From NCBI GenBank assembly GCA_014879435.1, contig JACSSB010000350.1:1-32818 (forward strand): DNA of 32,818 bases. The letters are read 5' to 3'. Under the pieces are notes generated by a model that had not been told where the DNA came from, did not search any database, and was given only the letters and a program-made list of their open reading frames with translations. The stretch comes from Phycisphaerales bacterium (GTDB lineage: Bacteria; Pseudomonadota; Gammaproteobacteria; Competibacterales; Competibacteraceae). The translations under genes were made by a program, and so were the position numbers. Positions 1-7,781 of the stretch are shown piece by piece; position 1 is the first letter of the stretch, and the number at the start of each line of letters is the position of its first letter.

Positions 1-250
1 CAAACCCTACCATCAGGCTTATAACCGTGGAGTCAAGCTGATCGGTGCCACTGCCCATTATGTCACCGCCAACTTGGACGAAGGACCGATCATCGAACAG
101 GAGGTGGAACGCGTGGATCACGCCCATACCCCGGAACAATTAGCTGCTGTCGGCCGCGATATCGAAAATATCGTGTTGGCACGGGCGATCCACTATTACC
201 TGGAACGGCGAGTCTTTCTCAACGGTAGCAAAACTGTGGTGTTGCGCTAG
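1..250 (+). CDS. purU: Formyltetrahydrofolate deformylase, C-terminal part (5' end outside window)
   Basis: PurU hydrolyses 10-formyl-THF to formate and THF, supplying formate for purine synthesis and balancing one-carbon units. Only the last 83 codons are present, reading in frame from base 2 to the TAG at 248-250. The visible part holds the formyltransferase-fold signature KLIGATAHYVTANLDEGPII, including the aspartate of LDEGP that belongs to the conserved catalytic region of this hydrolase and formyltransferase fold, and ends in the usual SKTVVLR-type tail. The ACT domain and the first half of the catalytic domain lie upstream of the window. The next gene begins 10 bases after the stop, so co-transcription is plausible. 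The family assignment is firm because the C-terminal motif is characteristic; a related GART-type transformylase is the only alternative. Confidence 0.93.
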   Translation, partial: KPYHQAYNRGVKLIGATAHYVTANLDEGPIIEQEVERVDHAHTPEQLAAVGRDIENIVLARAIHYYLERRVFLNGSKTVVLR

Positions 251-260
251 GAGCAACAGG

Positions 261-956
261 GTGACCATCGATCCCCCTTATCTCGCTGCTTTTTTGATCG
301 GTCTCAGTGGCGGGGCACACTGTTTCGGCATGTGCGGCGGAATTATCGGGGCACTCACCCTGGGCCTGCCACCCACACCGCAACATCCACTACGAGCCCG
401 CCTCCCCTATTTGCTGGCCTACAACGGCGGACGTATCGCCAGCTACATGCTCGCTGGCGCGCTGGTCGGTGGCATCGGTGCCTGGACGACACGCCTATTG
501 TCGATCCACCAAGCACAGTTAGGACTGCAACTGCTGGCTGGACTGTTCATGATTCTACTGGGCCTATATCTGGCGGGCTGGCATACCACCTTGAGGCGAG
601 TGGAACAAGCGGGCAGCGTATTGTGGCGACACATCGAACCGCTTGGTCGGCGCTGGCTTCCGGTGCGTACTCCAGCACAAGCTCTGGGCATTGGTCTGGT
701 CTGGGGTTGGCTACCCTGCGGTCTGGTTTATAGCGTGCTGGTGTGGGCAATCGGCGCAGGCGGAGCATTGAAAGGTGCGTTGTTGCTGCTCAGCTTTGGC
801 CTGGGTACCCTACCGGCGCTACTGGCAATAGGCACGGCTACAGCAGCATTGGCCAGATTTATGCGCCAACCACTTGTGCGCCGCCTGACGGGAATACTGG
901 TCGCTCTATTCGGCGTGTATGAAATCGCACTGGCGGCGCGGATGCTGGCAGGCTAA
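261..956 (+). CDS. TauE/SafE-like (UreH/DsbD_2-type) membrane protein with HCxGMC motif
   Basis: This is a 231-residue polytopic inner-membrane protein with about six hydrophobic segments. Near its N-terminus it carries GGAHCFGMCGG (residues 17-27, with H20, C21 and C25), and in the second half WLPCGLVY (150-157, C153). These motifs define the group usually annotated as 'sulfite exporter TauE/SafE family' or 'urease accessory UreH-like transmembrane domain', related to the DsbD transmembrane fold. Members often sit beside cbb3 oxidase or heavy-metal genes and are suspected of thiol or copper handling. That role is inference here, because no such neighbours are in view. The start is GTG at 261, six bases after AGGAGC (249-254), and fits the expected N-terminus. 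It follows purU by 10 bp. The true substrate cannot be read from the sequence. Confidence 0.8.
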   Translation: MTIDPPYLAAFLIGLSGGAHCFGMCGGIIGALTLGLPPTPQHPLRARLPYLLAYNGGRIASYMLAGALVGGIGAWTTRLLSIHQAQLGLQLLAGLFMILLGLYLAGWHTTLRRVEQAGSVLWRHIEPLGRRWLPVRTPAQALGIGLVWGWLPCGLVYSVLVWAIGAGGALKGALLLLSFGLGTLPALLAIGTATAALARFMRQPLVRRLTGILVALFGVYEIALAARMLAG

Positions 957-1056
957 TGATTGCTCTGTCACCACGGTTTACAATGCTCCACAAATTAGGC
1001 TGAACTCTGCTAATCTATCGCGCTTCCAGCGGTTCCCCCTTCCCGATGCGCATTCC

Positions 1057-1698
1057 ATGACCCCGATATTCCGCACCCGCGTCAAGATCTGCGGCATCAC
1101 ACGTCCCGAGGACGGAGTGATCGCGGCGGAATTGGGCGCGGACGCCATCGGCTTGGTCTTTCACCCGCCCAGCCCCCGTTGCGTGAATGCGGATGCAGCG
1201 CGACAAATCGTTGCGGCTCTGCCGCCATTTGTCACCACGGTTGGCCTGTTCAGGAATGATGAACCGGAAACGGTTCACCGCATCTTGCGCCAGATCTCAC
1301 TACAGATGCTGCAATTCCACGGCGACGAAGATCCTGAGTACTGCGCGGCTTTCGGCCTGCCCTATCTCAAGGCCGTACCGATGGGGGCGCATGCCGACCC
1401 GCAAGCCTACGAACAACGGTTCACGGATGCGACCGCTCTGCTACTGGACAGCCACGGTAGTACGCAAATGGGCGGCTCTGGCCACGGCTTTGATTGGGCG
1501 AAAATCCCCAGCGAACGCCGCAAGCCTCTGATTTTGGCGGGTGGCCTGCATCCTGGCAATGTCGGTACCGCGATCCGTCAAGTTCGACCCTACGCGGTCG
1601 ACGTCAGCAGTGGGGTGGAAACCGCCAAGGGCATCAAGGACGCCGAACTGATGCGCGCATTTTTTCGAGGTGTAAACGATTGTGAAGACATCGCATAA
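1057..1698 (+). CDS. trpF: Phosphoribosylanthranilate isomerase
   Basis: TrpF catalyses the Amadori rearrangement of phosphoribosylanthranilate to CdRP, the third step from chorismate to tryptophan, in the cytosol. The protein of 213 residues is a stand-alone TIM barrel and is not fused to TrpC as in enterics. VKICGIT (9-15) carries the catalytic cysteine C12, and LLLDSHG carries the catalytic aspartate D131. LILAGGL (158-164) and VDVSSGVE (181-188) form the C-terminal phosphate-binding loops. The reading frame is open upstream to 919, but ATG at 1057 gives the canonical N-terminus directly before the first beta strand. The extra upstream residues would overlap the previous gene and look non-protein-like. 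trpB begins before this gene ends, so translation is probably coupled. Confidence 0.95.
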   Translation: MTPIFRTRVKICGITRPEDGVIAAELGADAIGLVFHPPSPRCVNADAARQIVAALPPFVTTVGLFRNDEPETVHRILRQISLQMLQFHGDEDPEYCAAFGLPYLKAVPMGAHADPQAYEQRFTDATALLLDSHGSTQMGGSGHGFDWAKIPSERRKPLILAGGLHPGNVGTAIRQVRPYAVDVSSGVETAKGIKDAELMRAFFRGVNDCEDIA

Positions 1699-2902
1699 CC
1701 CGGTCGATTTCAGCCAGTTTCCTGATACCAACGGTCATTTCGGCCGCTACGGTGGTCGGTTTGTGGCCGAAACTCTGATGGAAGCCCTGCACGAGCTGAA
1801 TGCCGCTTGGCAGGACTGCCGCAACGATCCCGATTTCCTGGCGGAGTTGGACGCTGACCTAGCTCATTATGTCGGTCGGCCTAGCCCGCTCTATCACGCT
1901 GAACGCTGGAGTCGGCAACTGGGTGGTGCGCAGATCTACCTCAAGCGCGAGGATCTCAACCATACCGGCGCGCACAAGATCAACAACACCGTTGGCCAAG
2001 CCCTGCTGGCCAAGCGTATGGGTAAAACGCGGCTGATCGCCGAAACCGGTGCCGGTCAACACGGCGTCGCCTCGGCCACCGTGGCCGCGCGCTTGGGGCT
2101 GGAATGTGTGGTCTATATGGGTGCGGAAGACATCCGGCGTCAGGCGCTGAACGTCTACCGGATGCAGATGCTGGGTGCCACGGTGGAAGCAGTGACTTCC
2201 GGTTCCCGCACCTTAAAGGATGCGCTCAACGAAGCCCTGCGTGACTGGGTTGCCAACGTAGATAACACCTTTTATATGATCGGGACCGTGGCTGGACCAC
2301 ATCCCTATCCGCTGATGGTGCGCGAATTTCAAGCAGTGATCGGCCGCGAGGCGCGCGAGCAAATGCTGAGCGAGCATGGGAGTCTACCAGATGCTCTGGT
2401 CGCTTGTGTTGGTGGCGGTTCCAACGCCATCGGCTTGTTCTATCCCTTCTTGAATGATGCCGAGGTCGCGATCTACGGCGTCGAAGCCGCTGGTGCAGGT
2501 ATCGACACCGGTCGCCACGCCGCCACCTTGTGCGCTGGTCAGTCCGGCGTGTTGCACGGCAATCGCACCTATCTGCTGAGCGACGAGCACGGCCAAATCA
2601 TCGAAACTCATTCAATCTCGGCGGGGCTAGACTACCCTGGTGTCGGCCCGGAACATGCTTGGCTCAAGGATATCGGTCGAGCGCAGTACGTCGCCGTTAC
2701 CGATAGTGAGGCGCTCCAAGGTTTTCACGATCTCACCCGTGGCGAGGGCATCATCCCGGCACTGGAAAGCAGCCATGCTCTGGCTTATGTCAAAAAACTG
2801 GCTCCGACCCTGCGCCCCGATCAAAGCATCGTGGTCAACCTGTCTGGCCGCGGCGATAAGGACATTCACACCGTCGCTGCGCTGGAAGGCATTCAACTCT
2901 AA
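1682..2902 (+). CDS. trpB: Tryptophan synthase beta chain
   Basis: TrpB joins indole to serine, using PLP, to give tryptophan, and works as an alpha2beta2 complex with TrpA. The protein has 406 residues, about family length. HFGRYGGRFVAETLM (19-33) is the family N-terminus, HTGAHKINN holds the PLP lysine K99, ETGAGQHG (121-128) holds the catalytic glutamate E121, and GGGSNAIG binds the cofactor phosphate. The start is GTG at 1682, with GAGGTG at 1667-1672 nine bases upstream. This makes it overlap the end of trpF by 17 bp, a spacing compatible with translational coupling. trpA follows after 12 bp. All key residues are present, so the enzyme should be active. Confidence 0.97.
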   Translation: MKTSHNPVDFSQFPDTNGHFGRYGGRFVAETLMEALHELNAAWQDCRNDPDFLAELDADLAHYVGRPSPLYHAERWSRQLGGAQIYLKREDLNHTGAHKINNTVGQALLAKRMGKTRLIAETGAGQHGVASATVAARLGLECVVYMGAEDIRRQALNVYRMQMLGATVEAVTSGSRTLKDALNEALRDWVANVDNTFYMIGTVAGPHPYPLMVREFQAVIGREAREQMLSEHGSLPDALVACVGGGSNAIGLFYPFLNDAEVAIYGVEAAGAGIDTGRHAATLCAGQSGVLHGNRTYLLSDEHGQIIETHSISAGLDYPGVGPEHAWLKDIGRAQYVAVTDSEALQGFHDLTRGEGIIPALESSHALAYVKKLAPTLRPDQSIVVNLSGRGDKDIHTVAALEGIQL

Positions 2903-2914
2903 GAGTCCTGCTCC

Positions 2915-3748
2915 ATGAACCGAATTAGCCTCCGTTTCCAGGAATTGCGCCGCGCCGGACGCAAGGCCCTGATTCCGTACATCACCGCTGGTGACCCGCG
3001 CCCGGAGCTGACCGTACCGACCCTGCATGCGCTGGTCCAGGCTGGTGCCGATCTGATCGAGCTGGGTGTGCCTTTTTCCGACCCGGTCGCTGACGGCCCG
3101 ATCATCCAGAAGGCTTGCGAGCGGGCGCTGGCCCAAGGCATGACCCTGCGCCGCGTGCTGGACTTGGTCCGCGAATTCCGCCAGACCGATACCCAAACCC
3201 CCTTGATCCTGATGGGTTACCTCAACCCCATCGAACGCATGGGCCATCAAGAATTCGTCGCTGCCGCGCGCGATGCTGGAGTGGACGGGGTATTGACCGT
3301 GGATCTGCCTGCGGAAGAGGCGGCCGAACTGGTCGAATTGCTAGAAGTGGCTGACATTGCCCCGATCTTCCTGCTGGCACCAACCAGTTCCACCGAGCGG
3401 ATTCGCCGGACCGCACGACTGGCACGCGGGTATCTCTACTATGTGTCGCTCAAGGGTGTGACCGGATCAGCCGCGCTCGATGTCGCCACCGTGGTGGACA
3501 AACTGGCAACGATTCGCGCCTACACCGACCTGCCACTGGGTGTTGGTTTCGGAATCAAAGACCCCACCACCGCTGCCGCTGTTGCCCAAGTCGCTGATGC
3601 TGTGGTCGTGGGTAGCGCGCTGGTCGCCAAAATGGGCGAACTGGCCGATGAGCCTGAGCGGATGCGCCAAGAAGTCACTGCGCAAATCGCGGCCATGCGT
3701 CAAGCCATGGATCAATCTCGTACACCCACCGCCACCCTAGCTGACTGA
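2915..3748 (+). CDS. trpA: Tryptophan synthase alpha chain
   Basis: TrpA cleaves indole-3-glycerol phosphate to indole and glyceraldehyde-3-phosphate, passing indole through the tunnel to TrpB. The 277-residue TIM barrel shows LIPYITAGDP (19-28), IELGVPFSDPVADGP (48-62) with catalytic E49 and D60 at exactly the canonical numbering, and the phosphate-binding loops GVGFGIK and VVGSALV near the C-terminus. ATG at 2915 gives the standard N-terminus, although no strong Shine-Dalgarno precedes it. This suggests that translation is carried over from trpB, whose stop is 12 bp upstream. It is the last tryptophan gene of the cluster, and the next gene (accD) starts 74 bp later. Confidence 0.97.
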   Translation: MNRISLRFQELRRAGRKALIPYITAGDPRPELTVPTLHALVQAGADLIELGVPFSDPVADGPIIQKACERALAQGMTLRRVLDLVREFRQTDTQTPLILMGYLNPIERMGHQEFVAAARDAGVDGVLTVDLPAEEAAELVELLEVADIAPIFLLAPTSSTERIRRTARLARGYLYYVSLKGVTGSAALDVATVVDKLATIRAYTDLPLGVGFGIKDPTTAAAVAQVADAVVVGSALVAKMGELADEPERMRQEVTAQIAAMRQAMDQSRTPTATLAD

Positions 3749-3822
3749 GCCCGCGCCTCATCCCTCGCTGGATCACCGCGCCGTCAACCGCTAGGAGCTC
3801 TTTCCAACCCGGAACCTATTGC

Positions 3823-4689
3823 ATGAGCTGGTACGAAAAACTCGTTCCTTCGCGCATTCGCACCGACAGCCGCAACAAACACCAGATCCCCGAAGGATTG
3901 TGGAGCAAGTGCGAAGAATGCAGCGCGGTGCTTTATCGCGTCGAGCTGGAGCGCAACCTACAAGTCTGTCCCAAATGCAGCCACCATATGTACCTCGGCG
4001 CCCGCAAGCGCCTGCACAGCTTTTTGGACGAGGCCGAACTGAGTGAAATCGGCGAGGGTATCGAACCAAACGACTTCCTCAAATTCAAGGATGGCAAGAA
4101 ATATCGGGATCGATTGACTCAGGCGCAGAAAAGCTGCGAGGAAAAAGATGCTCTGATCGCCATGCGCGGCTTTCTTAAAGGAATGCCGGTGGTGGCCGCC
4201 GCCTTCGAATTCCAATTCATGGCTGGATCGATGGGTTCGGTGGTCGGTGAGCGCTTCGTGCGTGCCGCGCAAACCGCTCTGCACGAACATATTCCGTTCA
4301 TCTGCTTCTCCGCCAGTGGTGGCGCACGGATGCAAGAAGCACTGGTTTCGCTGATGCAAATGGCCAAAACCAGTGCCGCACTCGCCCGATTGGCCGAACA
4401 TGGAATTCCCTACATCTCCGTACTGACGCATCCCACCACCGGTGGTGTTTCTGCCAGCTTGGCGCTGCTGGGCGACATCAATATCGCCGAACCCAAGGCC
4501 TTGATCGGTTTTGCTGGCCCACGGGTAATCGAACAAACGGTGCGGGAGAAATTACCGCCCGGTTTCCAGCGCAGCGAATTTCTGCTGGAGCACGGCACCA
4601 TCGATCTGATCATCGACCGCCGTGAATTGCGTAATCGTCTAGCTAGCCTGTTGGCGATGCTGACCAGCCGCGATGCCTTGACCGGCTAG
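3823..4689 (+). CDS. accD: Acetyl-CoA carboxylase carboxyltransferase subunit beta
   Basis: AccD with AccA forms the carboxyltransferase that moves CO2 from carboxybiotin-BCCP to acetyl-CoA, making malonyl-CoA for fatty acid synthesis. The 288-residue protein starts with the typical MSWYEKL and has the N-terminal four-cysteine zinc ribbon (C30, C33, C49, C52). The crotonase-like carboxyltransferase domain follows, with FSASGGARMQE and the glycine-rich TTGGVSASLALLGD. GFAGPRVIEQTVREKLP near the C-terminus is a family signature. The start is ATG at 3823 after a weak CGGAA. The order trpA-accD-folC is common in gammaproteobacteria. Confidence 0.97.
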   Translation: MSWYEKLVPSRIRTDSRNKHQIPEGLWSKCEECSAVLYRVELERNLQVCPKCSHHMYLGARKRLHSFLDEAELSEIGEGIEPNDFLKFKDGKKYRDRLTQAQKSCEEKDALIAMRGFLKGMPVVAAAFEFQFMAGSMGSVVGERFVRAAQTALHEHIPFICFSASGGARMQEALVSLMQMAKTSAALARLAEHGIPYISVLTHPTTGGVSASLALLGDINIAEPKALIGFAGPRVIEQTVREKLPPGFQRSEFLLEHGTIDLIIDRRELRNRLASLLAMLTSRDALTG

Positions 4690-4711
4690 GCGGACCTTGG
4701 AGCATCGCTGC

Positions 4712-6013
4712 ATGTCCGACTCACGGTTTACGACTCTGGACGACTGGCTGCGCTGGCAGGAAACCCTGCACCCTCAAACTATCGAGCTCGGTTTGGAGCG
4801 GGTGCGGACGGTGTGGCGTCAGCTACAGCCGGAACCGTCACCCTATATCACCATCACGGTCGGCGGCACCAACGGCAAGGGTTCCTGCGTCGCCCTGCTT
4901 GAAGCCATGTTGCAGGCCGCTGGCTATCGGGTTGGCGCTTATACTTCACCGCACCTGCTGCGCTATAACGAGCGGATTCGGATCGAGGGGGTGGAAGCGA
5001 GCGATGCTGCACTTTGCCGAGCATTTGCCCGCATCGACGCAGCCCGCCGCGATGTTTCCCTGACTTATTTCGAATTTGGCACTCTAGCGGCGCTGGAGCT
5101 GTTCCGCGAAGCCAATGTCGAGGTCGCACTGCTGGAAGTCGGCCTTGGTGGACGATTGGACGCGGTCAACATCATCGATGCCGATGCCGCGCTGGTAGTC
5201 AGCATCGATCTTGATCACACCGAATGGCTGGGACCGGATCGCAACAGTATCGGTTACGAAAAAGCGGGCATCTACCGTGCCGACCGGCCCGCCATTTGCG
5301 CCGACCCGGACCCACCCCCCCGGTTGATCGAACAGGCACGGATGCTCAACGCCAACCTGCTGCAAGTCGGTCGTGACTACGATTTCACCAGTACTGGTCC
5401 GAGCTGGCGCTGGTGGTCTGGCGATCTGCATTTCGACGAACTGCCACTACCCAGATTGGTGGGCACGCATCAGATCGGAAATGCTGCTGCCGCGTTGATG
5501 GCCCTGGCCAGTCTAGGTGATCGCCTATCGGTACCGCTCAGCGCGATCCGTACGGGACTTCTGCAAGCTAAACTGCTCGGTCGCTTTCAAAGTATCCCTG
5601 GCCCAGTTGAGTGGATTCTGGATGTTGCCCATAATCCGCTGGGCGCCGCCATTCTGGCCACCAACCTGCAAGAGCGGCCCTGTTCTGGACGAACCTGGGC
5701 TATTTGCGGCTTGCTGGCCGACAAGGATGCGCATGGCATTATTCATCCACTACTCAATGTGATCGACGACTGGTATCCAGTCACCCTAACCGGACCACGT
5801 GGCCGTTCCGGCGAAGATCTGGCGCAATTGCTGCGCGCCGCTGGTGCCCGTGTGCAGGTCGCCGCCGATCCCGCCGCTGCCGGTCAGATCGCCCAAGCCG
5901 CCGCGAACCCTGGTGATCGCATCGTCGTGCTGGGTTCGTTCCACACCGTTGCGCCTGTGCTGACCGCCCAGCCGTGGCAATCTAATTCCCCGCCGCCATC
6001 ACGGGAGGCTTGA
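4712..6013 (+). CDS. folC: Bifunctional dihydrofolate synthase / folylpolyglutamate synthase
   Basis: FolC adds glutamate to dihydropteroate, and further glutamates to folates, using ATP. It is a cytosolic Mur-ligase-type enzyme of 433 residues. The P-loop GGTNGKGS is at 51-58, followed by YTSPHL and YNERIRI. LEVGLGGRLDAVN carries the metal-site glutamate region, and the C-terminal ligase domain begins around DVAHNPLGA. I chose ATG at 4712 because GGAGC (4699-4703) lies eight bases upstream; a TTG at 4697 is also in frame but overlaps that Shine-Dalgarno. The TGA stop (6011-6013) almost abuts the TTG start of the next gene. Confidence 0.95.
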   Translation: MSDSRFTTLDDWLRWQETLHPQTIELGLERVRTVWRQLQPEPSPYITITVGGTNGKGSCVALLEAMLQAAGYRVGAYTSPHLLRYNERIRIEGVEASDAALCRAFARIDAARRDVSLTYFEFGTLAALELFREANVEVALLEVGLGGRLDAVNIIDADAALVVSIDLDHTEWLGPDRNSIGYEKAGIYRADRPAICADPDPPPRLIEQARMLNANLLQVGRDYDFTSTGPSWRWWSGDLHFDELPLPRLVGTHQIGNAAAALMALASLGDRLSVPLSAIRTGLLQAKLLGRFQSIPGPVEWILDVAHNPLGAAILATNLQERPCSGRTWAICGLLADKDAHGIIHPLLNVIDDWYPVTLTGPRGRSGEDLAQLLRAAGARVQVAADPAAAGQIAQAAANPGDRIVVLGSFHTVAPVLTAQPWQSNSPPPSREA

Positions 6014-6015
6014 TT

Positions 6016-7101
6016 TTGGACAGTCGCTTAACCCAACGCCTAGTCGGTGCCATCGTTATCGTCGCGCTGGCCGCGATCTTCATTCCAGAATTTACGAAAA
6101 AATCCGGTACTCCGCCCAGCGTCAACACCCCCGCTGCCCCCACACCGGACCATACGTCGCCGAAGCCGCCCGCAATTACCTTCTCTACCCCGGAACCAGC
6201 GGCGAACAACCCGACTCCACCACCGGCCCAAACGCCTCCGGCCACCGGCTCAGAGGAATCGGCTTCTCAGGATGAGGCCGCGCGCGTTGCCCGAGACCAG
6301 GCTGAAGCTGAGCGCATCACGGCGGCCAAGGCCCGTGCCGAGGCCGCTCGTCGCCAAGAACAGGCAGATGCCGCACAAACCCGTGCTCGTGCCGAGGAAG
6401 CACGCAGTACTGCCGCTGCCAGCCAAGCCGCCCAGTTACAAGCAGCCCAGGAAGCCGCGTCTGCACCGCGCTCCTCCACCACTGAAACCGCTGCCGCGCA
6501 GGCCGAAACCCGGCGTGCCGCCGAAGCCGCCCGTCGAGAGGCTACCCGCGCCGAAGAAGCCCGCCGTCGTGCTCAAGCCGAAGAGACGCGCCGTCGTGCT
6601 CAAGCCGAGGCTGCCCGTCAAGAAGTTACCCGCGCCGAGGAAGCCCGCCGCCGAGCTCAAGCTGAAGAAGCCCGCCGTAAAACCCAGGCTGAGGAGGCGC
6701 GCCGCCAGACCCAAGCCGAGGAGACGCGCCGCCAGACCCAAACCCAGGACGCGCGCCGCCAGACCCAAGCGGAAGAGGCGCGCCGCAAAGCTCAGGCCGA
6801 TGAGGCGCGCCGCAAAGCTCAGGCCGAGGAAACTCGCCGCAAAGCCGAGGCTACTCGTCACAAGCCCACTCCCACCCCATCTCAAACCGATCCTGTCGCT
6901 AAACCCAGGACGCCCGTGAAGCCCGCAAAACCGGCAGCTCCAGCAGCTCCGGCGGGTCGTGGTGTCGTAGTGGCTAGTTTTGCCTTACAGGAAAACGCTT
7001 ACGCCGTGCGCGACCGGTATCGGAGTCGCAATATTCAAGCGACGGTCGAACAGACCACAGCCAATGGTCGACCGTTGTTTCTCGTACGCGTTTGGCGCTA
7101 A
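6016..7101 (+). CDS. dedD: DedD-like SPOR-domain membrane protein with long repeat linker
   Basis: The protein has a short cytoplasmic N-terminus (MDSRLTQRLVGA), one membrane segment (about 9-25), a Pro/Thr/Ala-rich stretch, and then a long Ala/Glu/Arg-rich helical linker. A C-terminal SPOR-like segment (314-361) begins GRGVVVASFALQENAYAVRD. DedD proteins bind denuded septal peptidoglycan in the periplasm and help cell constriction; that role is from the family. I take TTG at 6016 as the start because GGGAGG (6003-6008) lies seven bases upstream and it gives the classical MDxxLxQRLVGA start. Two oddities stand out: a 9-residue tandem repeat (6550-6849), and a SPOR segment of about 48 residues against the usual 70 or so, ending abruptly at LVRVWR. 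Position between folC and cvpA supports the identity. Confidence 0.85.
   Translation: MDSRLTQRLVGAIVIVALAAIFIPEFTKKSGTPPSVNTPAAPTPDHTSPKPPAITFSTPEPAANNPTPPPAQTPPATGSEESASQDEAARVARDQAEAERITAAKARAEAARRQEQADAAQTRARAEEARSTAAASQAAQLQAAQEAASAPRSSTTETAAAQAETRRAAEAARREATRAEEARRRAQAEETRRRAQAEAARQEVTRAEEARRRAQAEEARRKTQAEEARRQTQAEETRRQTQTQDARRQTQAEEARRKAQADEARRKAQAEETRRKAEATRHKPTPTPSQTDPVAKPRTPVKPAKPAAPAAPAGRGVVVASFALQENAYAVRDRYRSRNIQATVEQTTANGRPLFLVRVWR
6550..6849 (+). repeat. 27-bp coding minisatellite in dedD (9-residue unit)
   Basis: Eleven consecutive units encode variants of AEEARRKAQ (examples: AEEARRRAQ, AEETRRQTQ, AEEARRKAQ, ADEARRKAQ). Ten units are exactly 27 bp. The third (6604-6633) is 30 bp and divergent. 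The regular run 6634-6849 is eight units without indels. The repeat is in frame and gives a highly charged helix with period nine, not seven, so it resembles a TolA-like spacer or single alpha-helix more than a classic coiled coil. Confidence 0.9.
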
Positions 7102-7238
7102 ATTGGTACAATGGCGCGATGAATACTGCATTTCAGCCCATATCCGTTATTTGCTAACATGTGGACTTCCAAGCGACCACAAGCGATTCCCATCATGATC
7201 AACGCATGCCAACGCTCCGGAGTGGGATATCGCCTCTC

Positions 7239-7745
7239 ATGAACTGGGCGGATTATCTGATCATCCTCATCATCGCCCTCTCCATGCTGATCGGGTTCTG
7301 GCGAGGTTTGCTGCGCGAAGTCATCTCGCTGGCTACCTGGATCGCTGCCTTCGCCGTTGCTTTCCTGTTTGCCGAACAAACTGCCACGCGTCTTATTCCT
7401 TATCTGGATGTACCTTCGCTGCGCACGGCTGCCGCATTCGGTGGGCTGTTTCTGGCTACGCTATTGATCGGTGGGTTAATCGGTATCCTTGCCTCTTATC
7501 TGGTCCACTATACTGGGCTCACTGGTACCGACCGAGTCTTAGGTATGAGTTTCGGTTTGGCACGCGGAGTGGCTATCATCGCCGTTCTGGTGCTAGCGGC
7601 AGGATTGACGCCACTACCCAAAGATCCCTGGTGGCAGCAGGCACTGCTATTGCATCATTTTCAGGACACAGCGCTCTGGCTTCGGGATTTTCTACCGCCC
7701 AACCTAGCCCAGAATTTTCGCTTCCCTGAAATCGTTCCCAAATGA
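7239..7745 (+). CDS. cvpA: CvpA family inner-membrane protein
   Basis: CvpA is a small polytopic membrane protein, named for colicin V production in E. coli, encoded upstream of purF; its biochemical role is still unclear. The 168-residue product has about four transmembrane helices. It starts MNWADYLIILIIALSMLIG and has the conserved GFWRGLLREVISLATWIAA after the first helix, and LIGGLIGILASYLV and TDRVLGMSFGLARG later, all typical of the family. The frame is open upstream to 7161, but ATG at 7239 starts at the first helix as in relatives; only a distant GGAG precedes it. purF begins 36 bp after its stop, in the order expected from other gammaproteobacteria. Confidence 0.92.
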   Translation: MNWADYLIILIIALSMLIGFWRGLLREVISLATWIAAFAVAFLFAEQTATRLIPYLDVPSLRTAAAFGGLFLATLLIGGLIGILASYLVHYTGLTGTDRVLGMSFGLARGVAIIAVLVLAAGLTPLPKDPWWQQALLLHHFQDTALWLRDFLPPNLAQNFRFPEIVPK

Positions 7746-7759
7746 CGGTTACAACCGTC
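7744..7759. promoter_or_regulatory. Inverted repeat between cvpA and purF (candidate operator or hairpin)
   Basis: GACGGTT-AC-AACCGTC is a perfect 7-bp inverted repeat overlapping the cvpA stop codon. It lies 22 bp before the purF ATG. The position would suit purine control, but the sequence does not match the E. coli PurR box well. It could equally act as a small RNA hairpin. Confidence 0.35.
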
Positions 7760-7781
7760 CAAGTATGGTGGGTAGTGGTAA

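Noticed and set aside
2627..3250. 207-codon open frame on the minus strand across trpB and trpA
   Set aside because: It is antisense to two clearly conserved genes and has no family-like sequence or ribosome-binding site; long antisense frames are common at this GC content.
6047..6919. 290-codon open frame in a second frame of dedD, rich in Pro, Lys and Arg
   Set aside because: It arises from the repeated GC-rich codons of the dedD linker read in another frame; no domain is visible.
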